Shown: piece by piece, positions 35,650-44,280 of the stretch
Layout of the letters: each line of letters begins with the position of its first letter
Position numbering within the stretch: position 1 is the first letter of the stretch
Source: Bacillus sp. T33-2
Lineage (GTDB): Bacteria; Bacillota; Bacilli; Bacillales; Cytobacillaceae
Assembly (NCBI RefSeq): GCF_002860205.1
Contig: NZ_PGVB01000026.1
Location: 1-64,000 of the forward strand
Length of the DNA: 64,000 bases
Direction of reading: 5' to 3'
Position numbers and translations under genes: made by a program
Notes under the pieces: model-generated
What the model was told of the DNA's origin: nothing
The model's input: only the letters and a program-made list of their open reading frames with translations
The model's database searches: none

Positions 35650-36029
35650 ATTTTCTTATGTCCTCCTCGATTTTGTTTAAAAACATTTGTGTAATGGATC
35701 AGTAAATAACCAATTTCCCCATCCGGCAGTGGATATCCATGCAGACTTTCAATATGTTTAATTTCCTTGAGCACCAGAGGATAATAGTCGGTTTGCGGTA
35801 TCTCTTTAAGAAGTTCAGGCATTGGCGCTTCGATATCTTCCCCCCTTTCAATCCTGGTGATGGCACATGGCAAATGGGTAAACAGCATTTCCGCGCTTTG
35901 GATATCATCGGTTCCCAGTATCAGCTGCATCTGTTGAAAAGCCTTTAACGTAAGGTCAGCCGAGCGGTGTGAAATCACATTTGATTGTGTCAGCAATGAT
36001 AACCGTTCTCTTAATTCGGTAATGTTCAT
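35646..36029 (-). CDS. yhfY: YhfY-like single-PRD protein, module 3
   Basis: The 127-residue PRD protein keeps both histidines, H52 (LFTHLPCAITRI) and H112 (GYLLIHYTNVF), and resembles module 1 more than module 2. It is the first gene of a three-gene operon with no yhfZ regulator beside it. Nevertheless a TAC-N8-GTA palindrome lies 18 bp upstream of its start, so one of the two YhfZ proteins probably acts here in trans. RBS GGAGG 5 bp before the ATG. Confidence 0.86.
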   Translation of the reverse strand: MNITELRERLSLLTQSNVISHRSADLTLKAFQQMQLILGTDDIQSAEMLFTHLPCAITRIERGEDIEAPMPELLKEIPQTDYYPLVLKEIKHIESLHGYPLPDGEIGYLLIHYTNVFKQNRGGHKKI

Positions 36030-36046
36030 AAAATCCTCCAGCAGAA

Positions 36047-36060
36047 TACCATATTTAGTA
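36047..36060. promoter_or_regulatory. Predicted YhfZ operator, site 7 (yhfY3 promoter)
   Basis: ATAC-CATATTTA-GTAT. Its placement relative to the yhfY start (18 bp) closely matches site 1 in module 1 (16 bp). Confidence 0.68.
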
Positions 36061-36319
36061 TATTAAGAGTGAAGAAAAACTAGAACCTCATTCCTTTTTC
36101 CTTCCATGACTAGCTGCGTGGTTCTATTAAGGATGTTTTATGCTATGGCGTGACGCTGCGTCTTGGGATCGCTCAATCACTGCCCGACAATAACATACAA
36201 AATTCTTACATTATTAGTTTAACTTTTACAATTTTAGAGTTCAATAGGATGATTGATGTAACTTGATTGTAACTGCGACAGGTATTGTTAGAGGTAATTA
36301 ATGCATAGGAGGTTGTTTC

Positions 36320-36724
36320 ATGCGGAAGCTGCGCTTTATATTGGCTGTCATGTTTTTGTTTGCGATGCCTGTAAATCTGGTTGCGGCTGAGAACGATGCA
36401 GCAGTAAGAGGCTCATTCACAAATGAAGATGGTACACGTCCTTACGAGTTTTTTATCCCGGTGAAAATCAATAAGAAAGCCCCTTTAGTGGTCATGCTGC
36501 ATGGCTGCACCCAAAATGCACAGGATTTTGCAGCTGGAACAGAGATGAACCAGCTTGCGAAAAAGCATGGCTTTTTTGTACTATACCCGGAACAATCCGC
36601 AGATTACAATGCCAACAAGTGCTGGAACTGGTTCGAGGAAATCAGCATGCTGTCGGCCATCAATTCAATTTATCTCGTCTATTCAGCTTTCCTGAATAGT
36701 TTTGGGAATGAAAAGAAAGCATGA
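36320..36724 (+). pseudogene. Truncated PHB-depolymerase-family (LpqC-like) esterase
   Basis: A signal peptide (FILAVMFLFAMPVNLVAAE) is followed by the N-terminal part of the family: PLVVMLHGCTQNAQDFAAGTEMN with the oxyanion region, then VLYPEQSADYNANKCWNWFE. The alignment stops there. In intact members of more than 300 residues the catalytic GxSxG, Asp and His follow. Here an unrelated stretch of about 27 residues ends the frame. The enzyme cannot be active. A deletion between residue ~107 and the C-terminus is the simplest cause. It has a good RBS (AGGAGG). Confidence 0.82.
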
Positions 36725-36751
36725 TTACCGCTGCTTTGAGTCAGAAAAGCA

Positions 36752-36771
36752 TTAATCAAAGGTTTGATTAA
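36752..36771. repeat. Dispersed 20-bp palindrome, copy 2
   Basis: TTAATCAAAGGTTTGATTAA, one central mismatch from the perfect copies. It lies 30 bp before a hairpin terminator. Confidence 0.75.
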
Positions 36772-36801
36772 TTGCCGCTTTTAACTGCTGTAACTGGAAT
36801 T

Positions 36802-36839
36802 TAAAAAAGCCACCCTCATCTCATGAAATGTAGGGTGGC
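36802..36839 (-). terminator. Terminator of the ArgH-like gene
   Basis: Eight-bp stem (36809-36816 with 36832-36839), followed by TTTTTTAAA on the minus strand. Confidence 0.87.
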
Positions 36840-36898
36840 ATTGTTATTTTCTTTTCTAAAATCGAAATATCTTTTGTTATAGCAAGCCGTGTGAGCTT

Positions 36899-38389
36899 TT
36901 AAAAACTGTATTCGAGCAATTGTTTCCTCCTGTTATTCAATTTATCGACAGTTAATTCGTATTCCTCAAGCTGCCGGAGCAGCGTTTGCTTTCTTTCGCC
37001 AATCATTCTTTTAACTTCTTTCGGGCTTGGGCCGCCCTGGATGCTCCTGATCTCAACGAAGTATTCTGGTGAGATGATTTTTTTCCATTCTTCTTCTGAT
37101 AGGGATACCTCGACGAATTCTTTTATCATCGTATTAATCTCGTCTATCTCCCAGTCATATAATTCTTTTTGCTCTTTGATCGTTCTTTTTGAGATGTGGC
37201 TGGCAATGGAGTGTGCTTTTCTAAACGAGATTCCATAATCTCTTGACAGGGTATCTGCCAGCTCGGTAATCGTAATACTCGATTTTGCCGCCATTTTCTT
37301 TGTGTGCTCATCATTTACATTCAAGGTGGCGATCACAGCATACATAAGCTTCATTACACGGTTTGCATTATTGAAAGCCCGGTATAAATGGGGCTGCAGA
37401 TCATCCTCCGTATCGACGATGTCACCAAACGGAGTATTGTGAACCATATTCATGGCAGCCAAGGCATCCCCATACGCGCTGCTGGCTATCGAGCGTGAAT
37501 GTTCGATTGACACCGGATTTCTCTTCTGCGGCATGATGCTGCTGCACTGTACATATGGGTCTGCAACATAAAAAGTTCCGAATTCCCTTGTCACATGCTG
37601 CAGGAAATCCTGGATCCATCTTCCTGTATTGACCATACAGGTCATCAGCGCTGTAGAGGTCTCCAGTAAATAATCGGCACCCGCGATAGAGTCATACGAA
37701 TTCTCAATCAGTTTATCAAAACCCAATAATTCGCATGTCCGGTTGCGGCTGATTGGAAAACCCGTTGTGGTGAGTGCAGCCGCCCCCAGGGATGACTGAT
37801 TGACAGTTTCATAGGCAGACCATAAGCGCGTGATGTCCCTTTGCAAAACGTCATAAATAGCAAGGAAATAATGCCCCAACGTCGTCGGCTGTGCCGGTTG
37901 AGTATGGGTATAACCCGTAATATAGGTTTCCGTGTGCCGCTCTGATTGCATGAGCAACGCTTCGCTTAATTGATATGAACTTTTTAGGAGGCTCAAGAGA
38001 TGTCCCCTCAGCACCAGCCGGTACATGGCGATGCCCATATCATTCCGGCTGCGGCCGATATGTATTTTCCCAGCCAATTCAGCGCCGATTTCTTCACCAA
38101 TTTTAGCCTCCATCATGAAAAACAGATCTTCAAATTGAGGCTGATAAGCTAACGAAGCGATTTCCGTTTTCGCAACCTTATTAATGCCCTCCAGCATAAC
38201 CTTTGCTTCGTCTTCCCGGATGATTTTTTGCTCAGCCAGCATGATCACATGCGCGCGATGGATATCAAACATGACATCGAACAGGTAATCCCGCTGGTCA
38301 TTAAATACAGGCATTAACAGCTCTTCCACGTAGGTTTTGCCAGGAAAAGCGATTCCTTCATTCTTGATAAAATCCTCTAGCTTGCTCAT
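36899..38389 (-). CDS. Argininosuccinate lyase-like protein (fumarase/aspartase superfamily)
   Basis: The 496-residue protein contains the three superfamily regions: GRSRNDMG, TGYTHTQPAQPTTLGHY with the general-acid His region, and the signature CSSIMPQKRNP with the catalytic Ser. It resembles ArgH, though it is about 30 residues longer, with a Lys/Arg-rich C-terminal helix, and no other arginine gene is near. The neighbours are an ABC importer and a ROK regulator. It is therefore more likely a catabolic lyase releasing fumarate from an imported N-substituted aspartate or similar compound. That role is inference. Confidence 0.82.
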   Translation of the reverse strand: MSKLEDFIKNEGIAFPGKTYVEELLMPVFNDQRDYLFDVMFDIHRAHVIMLAEQKIIREDEAKVMLEGINKVAKTEIASLAYQPQFEDLFFMMEAKIGEEIGAELAGKIHIGRSRNDMGIAMYRLVLRGHLLSLLKSSYQLSEALLMQSERHTETYITGYTHTQPAQPTTLGHYFLAIYDVLQRDITRLWSAYETVNQSSLGAAALTTTGFPISRNRTCELLGFDKLIENSYDSIAGADYLLETSTALMTCMVNTGRWIQDFLQHVTREFGTFYVADPYVQCSSIMPQKRNPVSIEHSRSIASSAYGDALAAMNMVHNTPFGDIVDTEDDLQPHLYRAFNNANRVMKLMYAVIATLNVNDEHTKKMAAKSSITITELADTLSRDYGISFRKAHSIASHISKRTIKEQKELYDWEIDEINTMIKEFVEVSLSEEEWKKIISPEYFVEIRSIQGGPSPKEVKRMIGERKQTLLRQLEEYELTVDKLNNRRKQLLEYSF

Positions 38390-38457
38390 TTTTTTCAGCT
38401 CCGATTTTTCCTTTGATTGGGCGTTGTTCCTGTTCAGACACGCAGTGTGCGGTTAAC

Positions 38458-38709
38458 GATAATTCACCGCATAATTGTTCTATACAGGGACTATTTTTTT
38501 GACATTTCGCCATATAATTTCATGGCAAGAACCTTATTTCGATATTTCGGCGCATAATTTCTAGGTAAGTGCATTCTTTTTTTGTGGGAAGTACGATTTA
38601 TTCCCTGTAAGTGTGAATTTATTCCCGATAAGTGCAATTATAATCCCAGTAAGTGCAATTATAATCCCGGTAAGTCCGATTATATTCCCAGTACGTGTAA
38701 AAAATTTCC
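38458..38709. repeat. Composite intergenic repeat array (~40-bp and 21-bp units)
   Basis: Three imperfect units with a spacing of about 40-43 bp begin at 38458, 38501 and 38541. They are followed by five units of 20-21 bp (38589-38608, 38609-38629, 38630-38650, 38651-38671, 38672-38692) and a partial sixth. The 21-bp core is AAGTGCAATTATAATCCCGG with variants. It fills most of the 441-bp gap between the ABC permease and the ArgH-like gene. A 21-bp period equals two helical turns. Confidence 0.85.
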
Positions 38710-38831
38710 AACCGGACCCTATCTTTTTTAAAACGAGGGACCAAACCTAACCCAATCGATACGAAACAAAGACCTGGATCCGACCCTGTCCCTTTCCGGT
38801 CCTGGCGATACGCAAAACACCTCATTATACT

Positions 38832-40523
38832 CTAAGATAAAGACTGCTCAGCTTTAACCCCAAAAAACTTATTTGAGATGAACAGGACAACGGCAATCAA
38901 GGCGATCTGGATCATCCCGTAGGCAGCTGCCTGGCCCATGTTGAACATCCTGAGCTGGTTCATGATCTCGATCGAAATTGGGCGGTTGGAGATGGTGTAC
39001 AGTAACACCGAGGTCGGAAATTCCCCGACCGATTCAACGAAAGCAAGCAGTGTTCCCGCTAACACACCAGGCATGATGATTGGCAGGATAACTTTCCTGA
39101 ACGTATAGAACCATTTGGCCCCCAGGCTTCTCGATGCTTCTTCGATTGAATCATCCAGCTGCTCCAGGACGGCATTTGTCGATCTTACCACTAATGGAAT
39201 GTGTCGGATAAAGTAAGCCAGGGGCAATATCCAGAATGTCCCGACGAGAATGTTTCCAAAGGAAAAAACGTTAGGCTCATTAAACGCGAAAATAAGGTTC
39301 ATCCCGATAACTGTGGCAGGCAATGCCCAAGGAATCATGACCAGGATGTCAACGAAATTCTTGCCGATGAATTTCCGTTTCACCAGCACATAAGACGTTA
39401 AAACACCGAAAACCAAGTTGCCCGCTGTAGCAATAAAGGACAATAGCAAACTATTTTTTAACGGTTTAAATATATTCGGATCCTCAAACAACAACCGGTA
39501 GTTTTCAAAGTTGAAAACGGTCGGATAGGTCTGCCATGTCCATGTCCCGTCCGGCACCAATGACAGCAGCAGTATCGTGAAGTGCGGCAGCAGCAAAATA
39601 ACTACACCAATGATCCCTGTCAATACCAGTACCCATTTCAAGACAGGGTTTTTCACCTCGCTGCGGTGGGCCCCGATACCTTTTGAAGCCATACGGTAAT
39701 CCTTCCGGTTTTGATACCAGCGCATAAATAACAGGAATGCGATCGAAACAACCGAAAGGATGACGGATTGCGTCGCGGCAACCTCCATATCCCCATTAAT
39801 CTTCGAAAAGTAGATTTGCAGGCTTAACACCCGGTACCCGCCGGCGAGCAAAAACGGGGCGCTGAACGAGGCCATCGAGATCATGAACACCAGCAGGGAC
39901 GCGGCAACAATTGCCGGGGTCAAAAGCGGGAACGTCACTTTCCAGAAGACTTTTGAACGGCTGGCTCCCAAATTGTATGCAGCTTCCTCGAGTGACGGGT
40001 CAATTTTGTTAATTGCCGACGACACTGTCATATAAAAATAAACATACATCGTATATGCGTGCACGATCAGGATTCCGGATACCCCGCCAATTTTAAAAGG
40101 AACCTTCTCAAGGCCAAATAAATCCTTTATTGCATTTGGTACAAGCCCTGTTTCTCCATATAAAAACATGAACGACATGACTCCGACCAGTGATGGAAGA
40201 ACAATAGGCATGATCGCCGCTGTTGAAAAAAAGCTTCGTCCCGGAAAATCATACCGGTTAAAAATAAACGCGAGCGGAATGCCGATCAGGGCACTGACGA
40301 TCACACTTAAAACTGAAATATAAACAGAATTCCATAATGCCTGCAGGTTCGTTTTCGATTCCTGGCTGAAGAAATCCTGATAATTCCCAAAGTTTATCGA
40401 TCCGTCTTTATGCAGGCTTTCTATAAAGGTCCTCAATGATGGATAAAGCACATAGGCAACCAATACTAAAAGCACAGGTATCAGCAGCAGGATCGTGAAT
40501 CTGGTGTCACGGTTTTTTATCAT
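38832..40523 (-). CDS. ABC transporter permease with two fused membrane domains (Fe3+/AEP/ThiP type)
   Basis: The 563-residue protein has two binding-protein-dependent permease domains of six helices each, joined near residue 285. Both have EAA loops (LEEAAYNLGASRSKVFWKVTFP and IEEASRSLGAKWFYTFRKVILP). This two-in-one layout is typical of FbpB, ThiP and 2-aminoethylphosphonate permeases. It is encoded after its ATPase with a 4-bp overlap. The substrate cannot be decided from the permease. The repeat array lies between it and the ArgH-like gene downstream. Confidence 0.92.
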   Translation of the reverse strand: MIKNRDTRFTILLLIPVLLVLVAYVLYPSLRTFIESLHKDGSINFGNYQDFFSQESKTNLQALWNSVYISVLSVIVSALIGIPLAFIFNRYDFPGRSFFSTAAIMPIVLPSLVGVMSFMFLYGETGLVPNAIKDLFGLEKVPFKIGGVSGILIVHAYTMYVYFYMTVSSAINKIDPSLEEAAYNLGASRSKVFWKVTFPLLTPAIVAASLLVFMISMASFSAPFLLAGGYRVLSLQIYFSKINGDMEVAATQSVILSVVSIAFLLFMRWYQNRKDYRMASKGIGAHRSEVKNPVLKWVLVLTGIIGVVILLLPHFTILLLSLVPDGTWTWQTYPTVFNFENYRLLFEDPNIFKPLKNSLLLSFIATAGNLVFGVLTSYVLVKRKFIGKNFVDILVMIPWALPATVIGMNLIFAFNEPNVFSFGNILVGTFWILPLAYFIRHIPLVVRSTNAVLEQLDDSIEEASRSLGAKWFYTFRKVILPIIMPGVLAGTLLAFVESVGEFPTSVLLYTISNRPISIEIMNQLRMFNMGQAAAYGMIQIALIAVVLFISNKFFGVKAEQSLS

Positions 40524-41626
40524 GTGATATCACCACTCACTACTGGAATTACACGGATCTGATCTTCAGGCAGCTCGACCCACACCTCGGTTCCTTCTTT
40601 CATATTGCTGAACCTGACATTATTTAACAGTCTCACCTGCAGGAGCTGCCCGCTGACAGTAACCGTTACATTGATGACAGAGCCGAAGAATTCGACTTCT
40701 TCTATTTTCCCGCTAAAAATGTTTGGCCCTTCCAGAGGCTTTTCCAGAAGCTTGATCGCTTCCGGGCGAATGGAAAGAACAAGGTTGCCTTGATTTTCCG
40801 GGTTATAGTTAAACCGGTCATTATGTACAACAATATTTTTTGTTTCAGAGCCAAACTGAGCCGCTGCATGCACGTGATTTTGCTCTGTTTTGCCGATTGT
40901 TGCCGGCAATAGGTTAATCTCGCCGATAAAGCCAGCGACAAAGTCGTTGGCCGGTTCATTGTAGATTTCTGAAGGCGTACCGACCTGGTGGCAAACACCG
41001 AAATTAAAAACGGCAATTCTGTCACTCATTGACAAAGCTTCTTCTTGGTCATGGGTTACATAAATGGTGGTAATCTTGTATTCCTGCTGGAGCCTTAATA
41101 TTTCGCTTCTCATCTCATCGCGGAGCTTTGCATCCAGGTTGCTCAACGGTTCATCAAGGAGAAGGATTTCCGGTTCTATTACCAATGCCCTTGCAAGTGC
41201 GACACGCTGCTGCTGGCCTCCGCTTAACTGGCTCACCTGACGTTCTGAGTATTTGTCCAGCCTTACCTTGCGAAGCACATCCTGGACCCTGGTTTTCAAT
41301 TCGCTAGAGGAGATTTTCCTTACCTTTAGTCCGAAGGCTACATTTTCAAATACCGTCATGTGAGGAAAAAGGGCATAGTTTTGAAAAACCATGCCCGTAT
41401 TTCTTTTTTCCGGAGGTACACGCGTCATATCCTTGTCGCCAAACCGCACAATTCCTTTGGTGGGATAATAAAATCCGGCGATCATCCGGAGGGTTGTGGT
41501 CTTGCCGCATCCGCTCGGACCAAGGAAAGTAAAAAATTCTCCATCCTTTATTTCCAGGTCTAAATGATCTACTGCAATTACTTTCCCAAAGGCTTTTTGG
41601 ACATTTTCAATCTTAATCGACGCCAT
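40520..41626 (-). CDS. ABC transporter ATPase (PotA/FbpC type)
   Basis: The 368-residue ATPase carries Walker A GPSGCGKTT, signature LSGGQQQRVALARAL, Walker B ILLLDEPLSNLD and a C-terminal TOBE domain (~270-360) as in the spermidine/Fe3+/AEP group. It energises the two-domain permease downstream and the lipoprotein encoded 15 bp upstream. Confidence 0.93.
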   Translation of the reverse strand: MASIKIENVQKAFGKVIAVDHLDLEIKDGEFFTFLGPSGCGKTTTLRMIAGFYYPTKGIVRFGDKDMTRVPPEKRNTGMVFQNYALFPHMTVFENVAFGLKVRKISSSELKTRVQDVLRKVRLDKYSERQVSQLSGGQQQRVALARALVIEPEILLLDEPLSNLDAKLRDEMRSEILRLQQEYKITTIYVTHDQEEALSMSDRIAVFNFGVCHQVGTPSEIYNEPANDFVAGFIGEINLLPATIGKTEQNHVHAAAQFGSETKNIVVHNDRFNYNPENQGNLVLSIRPEAIKLLEKPLEGPNIFSGKIEEVEFFGSVINVTVTVSGQLLQVRLLNNVRFSNMKEGTEVWVELPEDQIRVIPVVSGDIT

Positions 41627-41641
41627 ACCAACTACACTTCC

Positions 41642-42745
41642 CTATTGTTTAATTTCTTTCTCTCCACTTTTGATGTTCTCGTCCCAATGCTTCATCCAGC
41701 CATCGCTTTCCTTCTGGAATACTTTCCAGTCGATGTCCATAGGTTTAATCTCTGTATCTGTAATCCATTTCGGCAGGTCTTTTACATCGGTTCTGGTCGG
41801 TATCCGGTAAAATTCTTCGGCTAATTGTTTTGCAGCCTCAGGAGTGTTAACAAATTCATAGAAGGCTTCTGCCGCTTTCGGATGGGGCGCACCCTTCACC
41901 ACAGCAATACCCTCTGTTAATACTGGTGTACCGCTCTCAGGAATAATAAATTCAAATGGATAGTTTTTATTTTCCTTGAGCATAACAACGTCCGGCATCG
42001 CCCAAACAGATAGAATACCTTCCCCTTTGGCAACCTTGTTGTACATCATTTCCGGATTAGCCGAGTATTCTTTTGTGTTGGCATCAAGCTTTTCCAGCCA
42101 TTCGTATCCCTTGGCCGGATCACCTGAATCTTTGAAATCACGGTAGATCATCGCAGAAAAGATCGTTCTCATCGTTCCAGAAGCAAGCGGATAGCGGATA
42201 ATGATTTTATCCTTCCATTTTGGATCTAACAGCTCATCCCAGTCTTTAGGTGCATCCTCTTTTTTAAGCTCTTTACTGTTATACATGATGACCTCGGGAG
42301 TCTGGCTCGTTCCGGACCAGTTCCAATCCGGATCATGGAAGCCCTCGTCAAGGCTCTTTGAATAGGTTGGTTCATAAGGTTCGAGCAGCCCTTCATCCTT
42401 AGCCTGGTCGAAGTTTACGGAAGGTGCTCCCCACCAGACATCTGCCTGAGGATTGTTCTTTTCTGAGCGGATTCGGTCAAGGACTTCCTGCGAACCCATA
42501 TCGAGCCACTCGACATCAACACCGGGATTTTTCTCTTCAAACTGTGCTTCAAATTTTGACAGGATGTCTTTGCCATGTGGTGAATAAACAACAATTTTCT
42601 CTTCAAGTTTTGCTTCTTTCTTTTCTGCCGGTTCCCCTGAAGTTTTAGTAGAGCCTGATCCTTCATCCGAACCGCCGCACGCTGATAGCAGCATGGCAGC
42701 GGATAAGGTTAATGCCGTCAGTACTGATACTTTTTTCTTTTTCAC
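41642..42745 (-). CDS. Extracellular solute-binding lipoprotein (Fe3+/AEP/polyamine-type ABC)
   Basis: A lipoprotein signal with lipobox LSAC (Cys23) is followed by a charged linker and a type II binding-protein fold of the AfuA/PhnS/PotD-like class (367 residues in all). Stretches such as VVYSPHGKD, ADVWWGAPSVNFDQAKDEGLL and PESGTPVLTEGIAVVKGAPH are typical for this class. The usual pair of iron-binding tyrosines is not obvious, so I do not assume iron. The gene is 15 bp after the ROK gene and 15 bp before the ATPase gene. Confidence 0.9.
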   Translation of the reverse strand: MKKKKVSVLTALTLSAAMLLSACGGSDEGSGSTKTSGEPAEKKEAKLEEKIVVYSPHGKDILSKFEAQFEEKNPGVDVEWLDMGSQEVLDRIRSEKNNPQADVWWGAPSVNFDQAKDEGLLEPYEPTYSKSLDEGFHDPDWNWSGTSQTPEVIMYNSKELKKEDAPKDWDELLDPKWKDKIIIRYPLASGTMRTIFSAMIYRDFKDSGDPAKGYEWLEKLDANTKEYSANPEMMYNKVAKGEGILSVWAMPDVVMLKENKNYPFEFIIPESGTPVLTEGIAVVKGAPHPKAAEAFYEFVNTPEAAKQLAEEFYRIPTRTDVKDLPKWITDTEIKPMDIDWKVFQKESDGWMKHWDENIKSGEKEIKQ

Positions 42746-42760
42746 AATAAAGCCCCCTCG

Positions 42761-43972
42761 TTAAGAAAATTTAAAAATACTTTCATGCTCCCTCAAAAAC
42801 AGTGAAACAGCACCCAGGACCCCTGCGTTTTCTCCTAATTGTGAGATTTTCAATTCTACTGAACTCGGAAGATATTGAGTCACGACTTCTCTCAATTTAG
42901 GTAAAATCAGTTCAGAAGACTTTAAAACACCACCTCCCAAAATAATGACCTCCGGATTTAATAAACTGGCTGCATTGATAATTCCGTAAGCTAAATGCTC
43001 GATTGCTTCGTCAACCACTTTCAGGGCAATTTTGTCTCCATGTTTCGCGAGCCTGAACGCCATTTCTCCAGGCAGCTCCGAGTCGTGTGCTTGTTTATGA
43101 TAAGGGTGGTCTGGCTCTTGCTGGATTAATTTTGTCAATTTGCCGCCAATGGCTTTTCCACCGGCGACACTTTCCAAATAACCATATCGGTGAAAGATGG
43201 GCTTGAATTCATTTTTGATATCGTTTATGTCTGTAACCATGTACCCCATTTCACCCGCAGCGCTGGAAGATCCTCTGTACAGCTGGTTATGTATGATAAT
43301 TCCACTGCCAATCCCTGTACCGACCGCAATGAATAAGACATTTTCCTTATTTTTCGCATTGCCCAGCCATTGTTCTCCAAGCGCCGCTACATTGACATCA
43401 TTATCTACATAGACCGGATAAGGAAAATGCCGTGCTGCCTCAGTAATGAAAGGATAACGGATCCAATTTAAACTTGGCGCTTCCATGACTACTCCGCAAG
43501 TTGTGTCTGTAATGCCAGGAACGCCGGCTCCCATCCCAAGGATTTTTCCAGCATCAATCCCAGCCTTTTGCACCATGCAGCCGATTTCTTTTGAGATTTG
43601 TTTTAATAAGCCTGATTGTAAATACTGGTTCGTTTTGAAGCTGCTTGAGGCGACAATATTTCCACATAGATCAGATATCACTGTTTTTACTTTAGTACCG
43701 CCGATATCAGTGCCTATCAAATAGGCAGCTGTTTCATTAAAATAAAGCTGTATCGGCCTCCGCCCCCCTTGCGACGAGGATTCCCCAATTCCTTTTTCAA
43801 AGATCCATTTTTCCGAAATCAGTTCATCAACCAATAACGATACCGTCGGTTTGCTGACACTGATCTTTACAGCAATCTCCGCCCTTGAAATTGGTGAATT
43901 TTCCAATACACATTTAAGCACTCTTTTTTTGTTGATTGACTTCATTTGCTTAGCAGTATTTTTAGAATTCAT
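42761..43972 (-). CDS. ROK-family transcriptional regulator (XylR/NagC type)
   Basis: The 403-residue protein has an N-terminal winged helix (SRAEIAVKISVSKPTVSLLVDELI) and a ROK sugar-binding/kinase-like domain (GTDIGGTKVKTVISDL, then GVPGITD). The zinc-binding part near VFIAVGTGIGSGIIIHNQL is altered relative to the kinases. ROK regulators bind sugars or sugar phosphates and repress catabolic operons. It is the first gene of the importer/ArgH operon and divergent from the PIG-L deacetylase gene. Two XylR-like inverted repeats in the intervening region are its probable operators. Confidence 0.9.
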   Translation of the reverse strand: MNSKNTAKQMKSINKKRVLKCVLENSPISRAEIAVKISVSKPTVSLLVDELISEKWIFEKGIGESSSQGGRRPIQLYFNETAAYLIGTDIGGTKVKTVISDLCGNIVASSSFKTNQYLQSGLLKQISKEIGCMVQKAGIDAGKILGMGAGVPGITDTTCGVVMEAPSLNWIRYPFITEAARHFPYPVYVDNDVNVAALGEQWLGNAKNKENVLFIAVGTGIGSGIIIHNQLYRGSSSAAGEMGYMVTDINDIKNEFKPIFHRYGYLESVAGGKAIGGKLTKLIQQEPDHPYHKQAHDSELPGEMAFRLAKHGDKIALKVVDEAIEHLAYGIINAASLLNPEVIILGGGVLKSSELILPKLREVVTQYLPSSVELKISQLGENAGVLGAVSLFLREHESIFKFS

Positions 43973-43984
43973 TTCATCACGGCC

Positions 43985-44027
43985 TTATAGTTTGGTTAGT
44001 AAATTTTACTAATTAACTAAACTATAA
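43985..44027. promoter_or_regulatory. Predicted ROK operator, proximal to the regulator gene
   Basis: A long imperfect palindrome runs from TTATAGTTTGGTTAGT to ACTAATTAACTAAACTATAA. The TTAGT/ACTAA arms resemble XylR-type operators. It lies 13 bp upstream of the ROK start codon. Confidence 0.65.
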
Positions 44028-44034
44028 CCCAACA

Positions 44035-44048
44035 AGTAACCGTTTACA
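44035..44048 (-). promoter_or_regulatory. cre-like CcpA site in the ROK/PIG-L divergent region
   Basis: Minus strand TGTAAACGGTTACT matches 13 of 14 cre positions and lies next to the ROK operator, indicating catabolite repression of the locus. Confidence 0.55.
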
Positions 44049-44186
44049 AGAATTATTATTTTAAATTTTATGATAATTTTATAATTGTATTCTCTAGGCT
44101 AATAATACCATTTTTAATTTTCTGAATAAATAGATATTTACATTTTTATTTTCTCATGTTATTGATTAGTTGAGAGTTTTTCTGCC

Positions 44187-44209
44187 GTTAGTTAGGTAGA
44201 TTAACTAAC
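44187..44209. promoter_or_regulatory. Predicted ROK operator, proximal to the PIG-L gene
   Basis: Perfect inverted repeat GTTAGTTA-N7-TAACTAAC, 72 bp before the PIG-L start. The half-sites match the other operator at 43985-44027. Confidence 0.7.
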
Positions 44210-44280
44210 CTGATGGCAAATGCGGAAAGGAGGGTAAGTACAACGGTTCTTAAACTCAAAAATGAAAGGGGTTACAAATC

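Noticed and set aside
38458-38709. CRISPR array
   Set aside because: Units are contiguous, without unique spacers, and no cas gene is present.
38619-38825. 68-residue minus-strand ORF with YWDYNCTY-like repeats
   Set aside because: The apparent peptide repeat is just the 21-bp DNA array read in frame. No start signal is present and the frame is broken in neighbouring units.
41642-42745. Assigning the ABC system to iron uptake
   Set aside because: The class fits iron, aminoethylphosphonate and polyamine alike, and the typical iron-binding Tyr pair was not evident.
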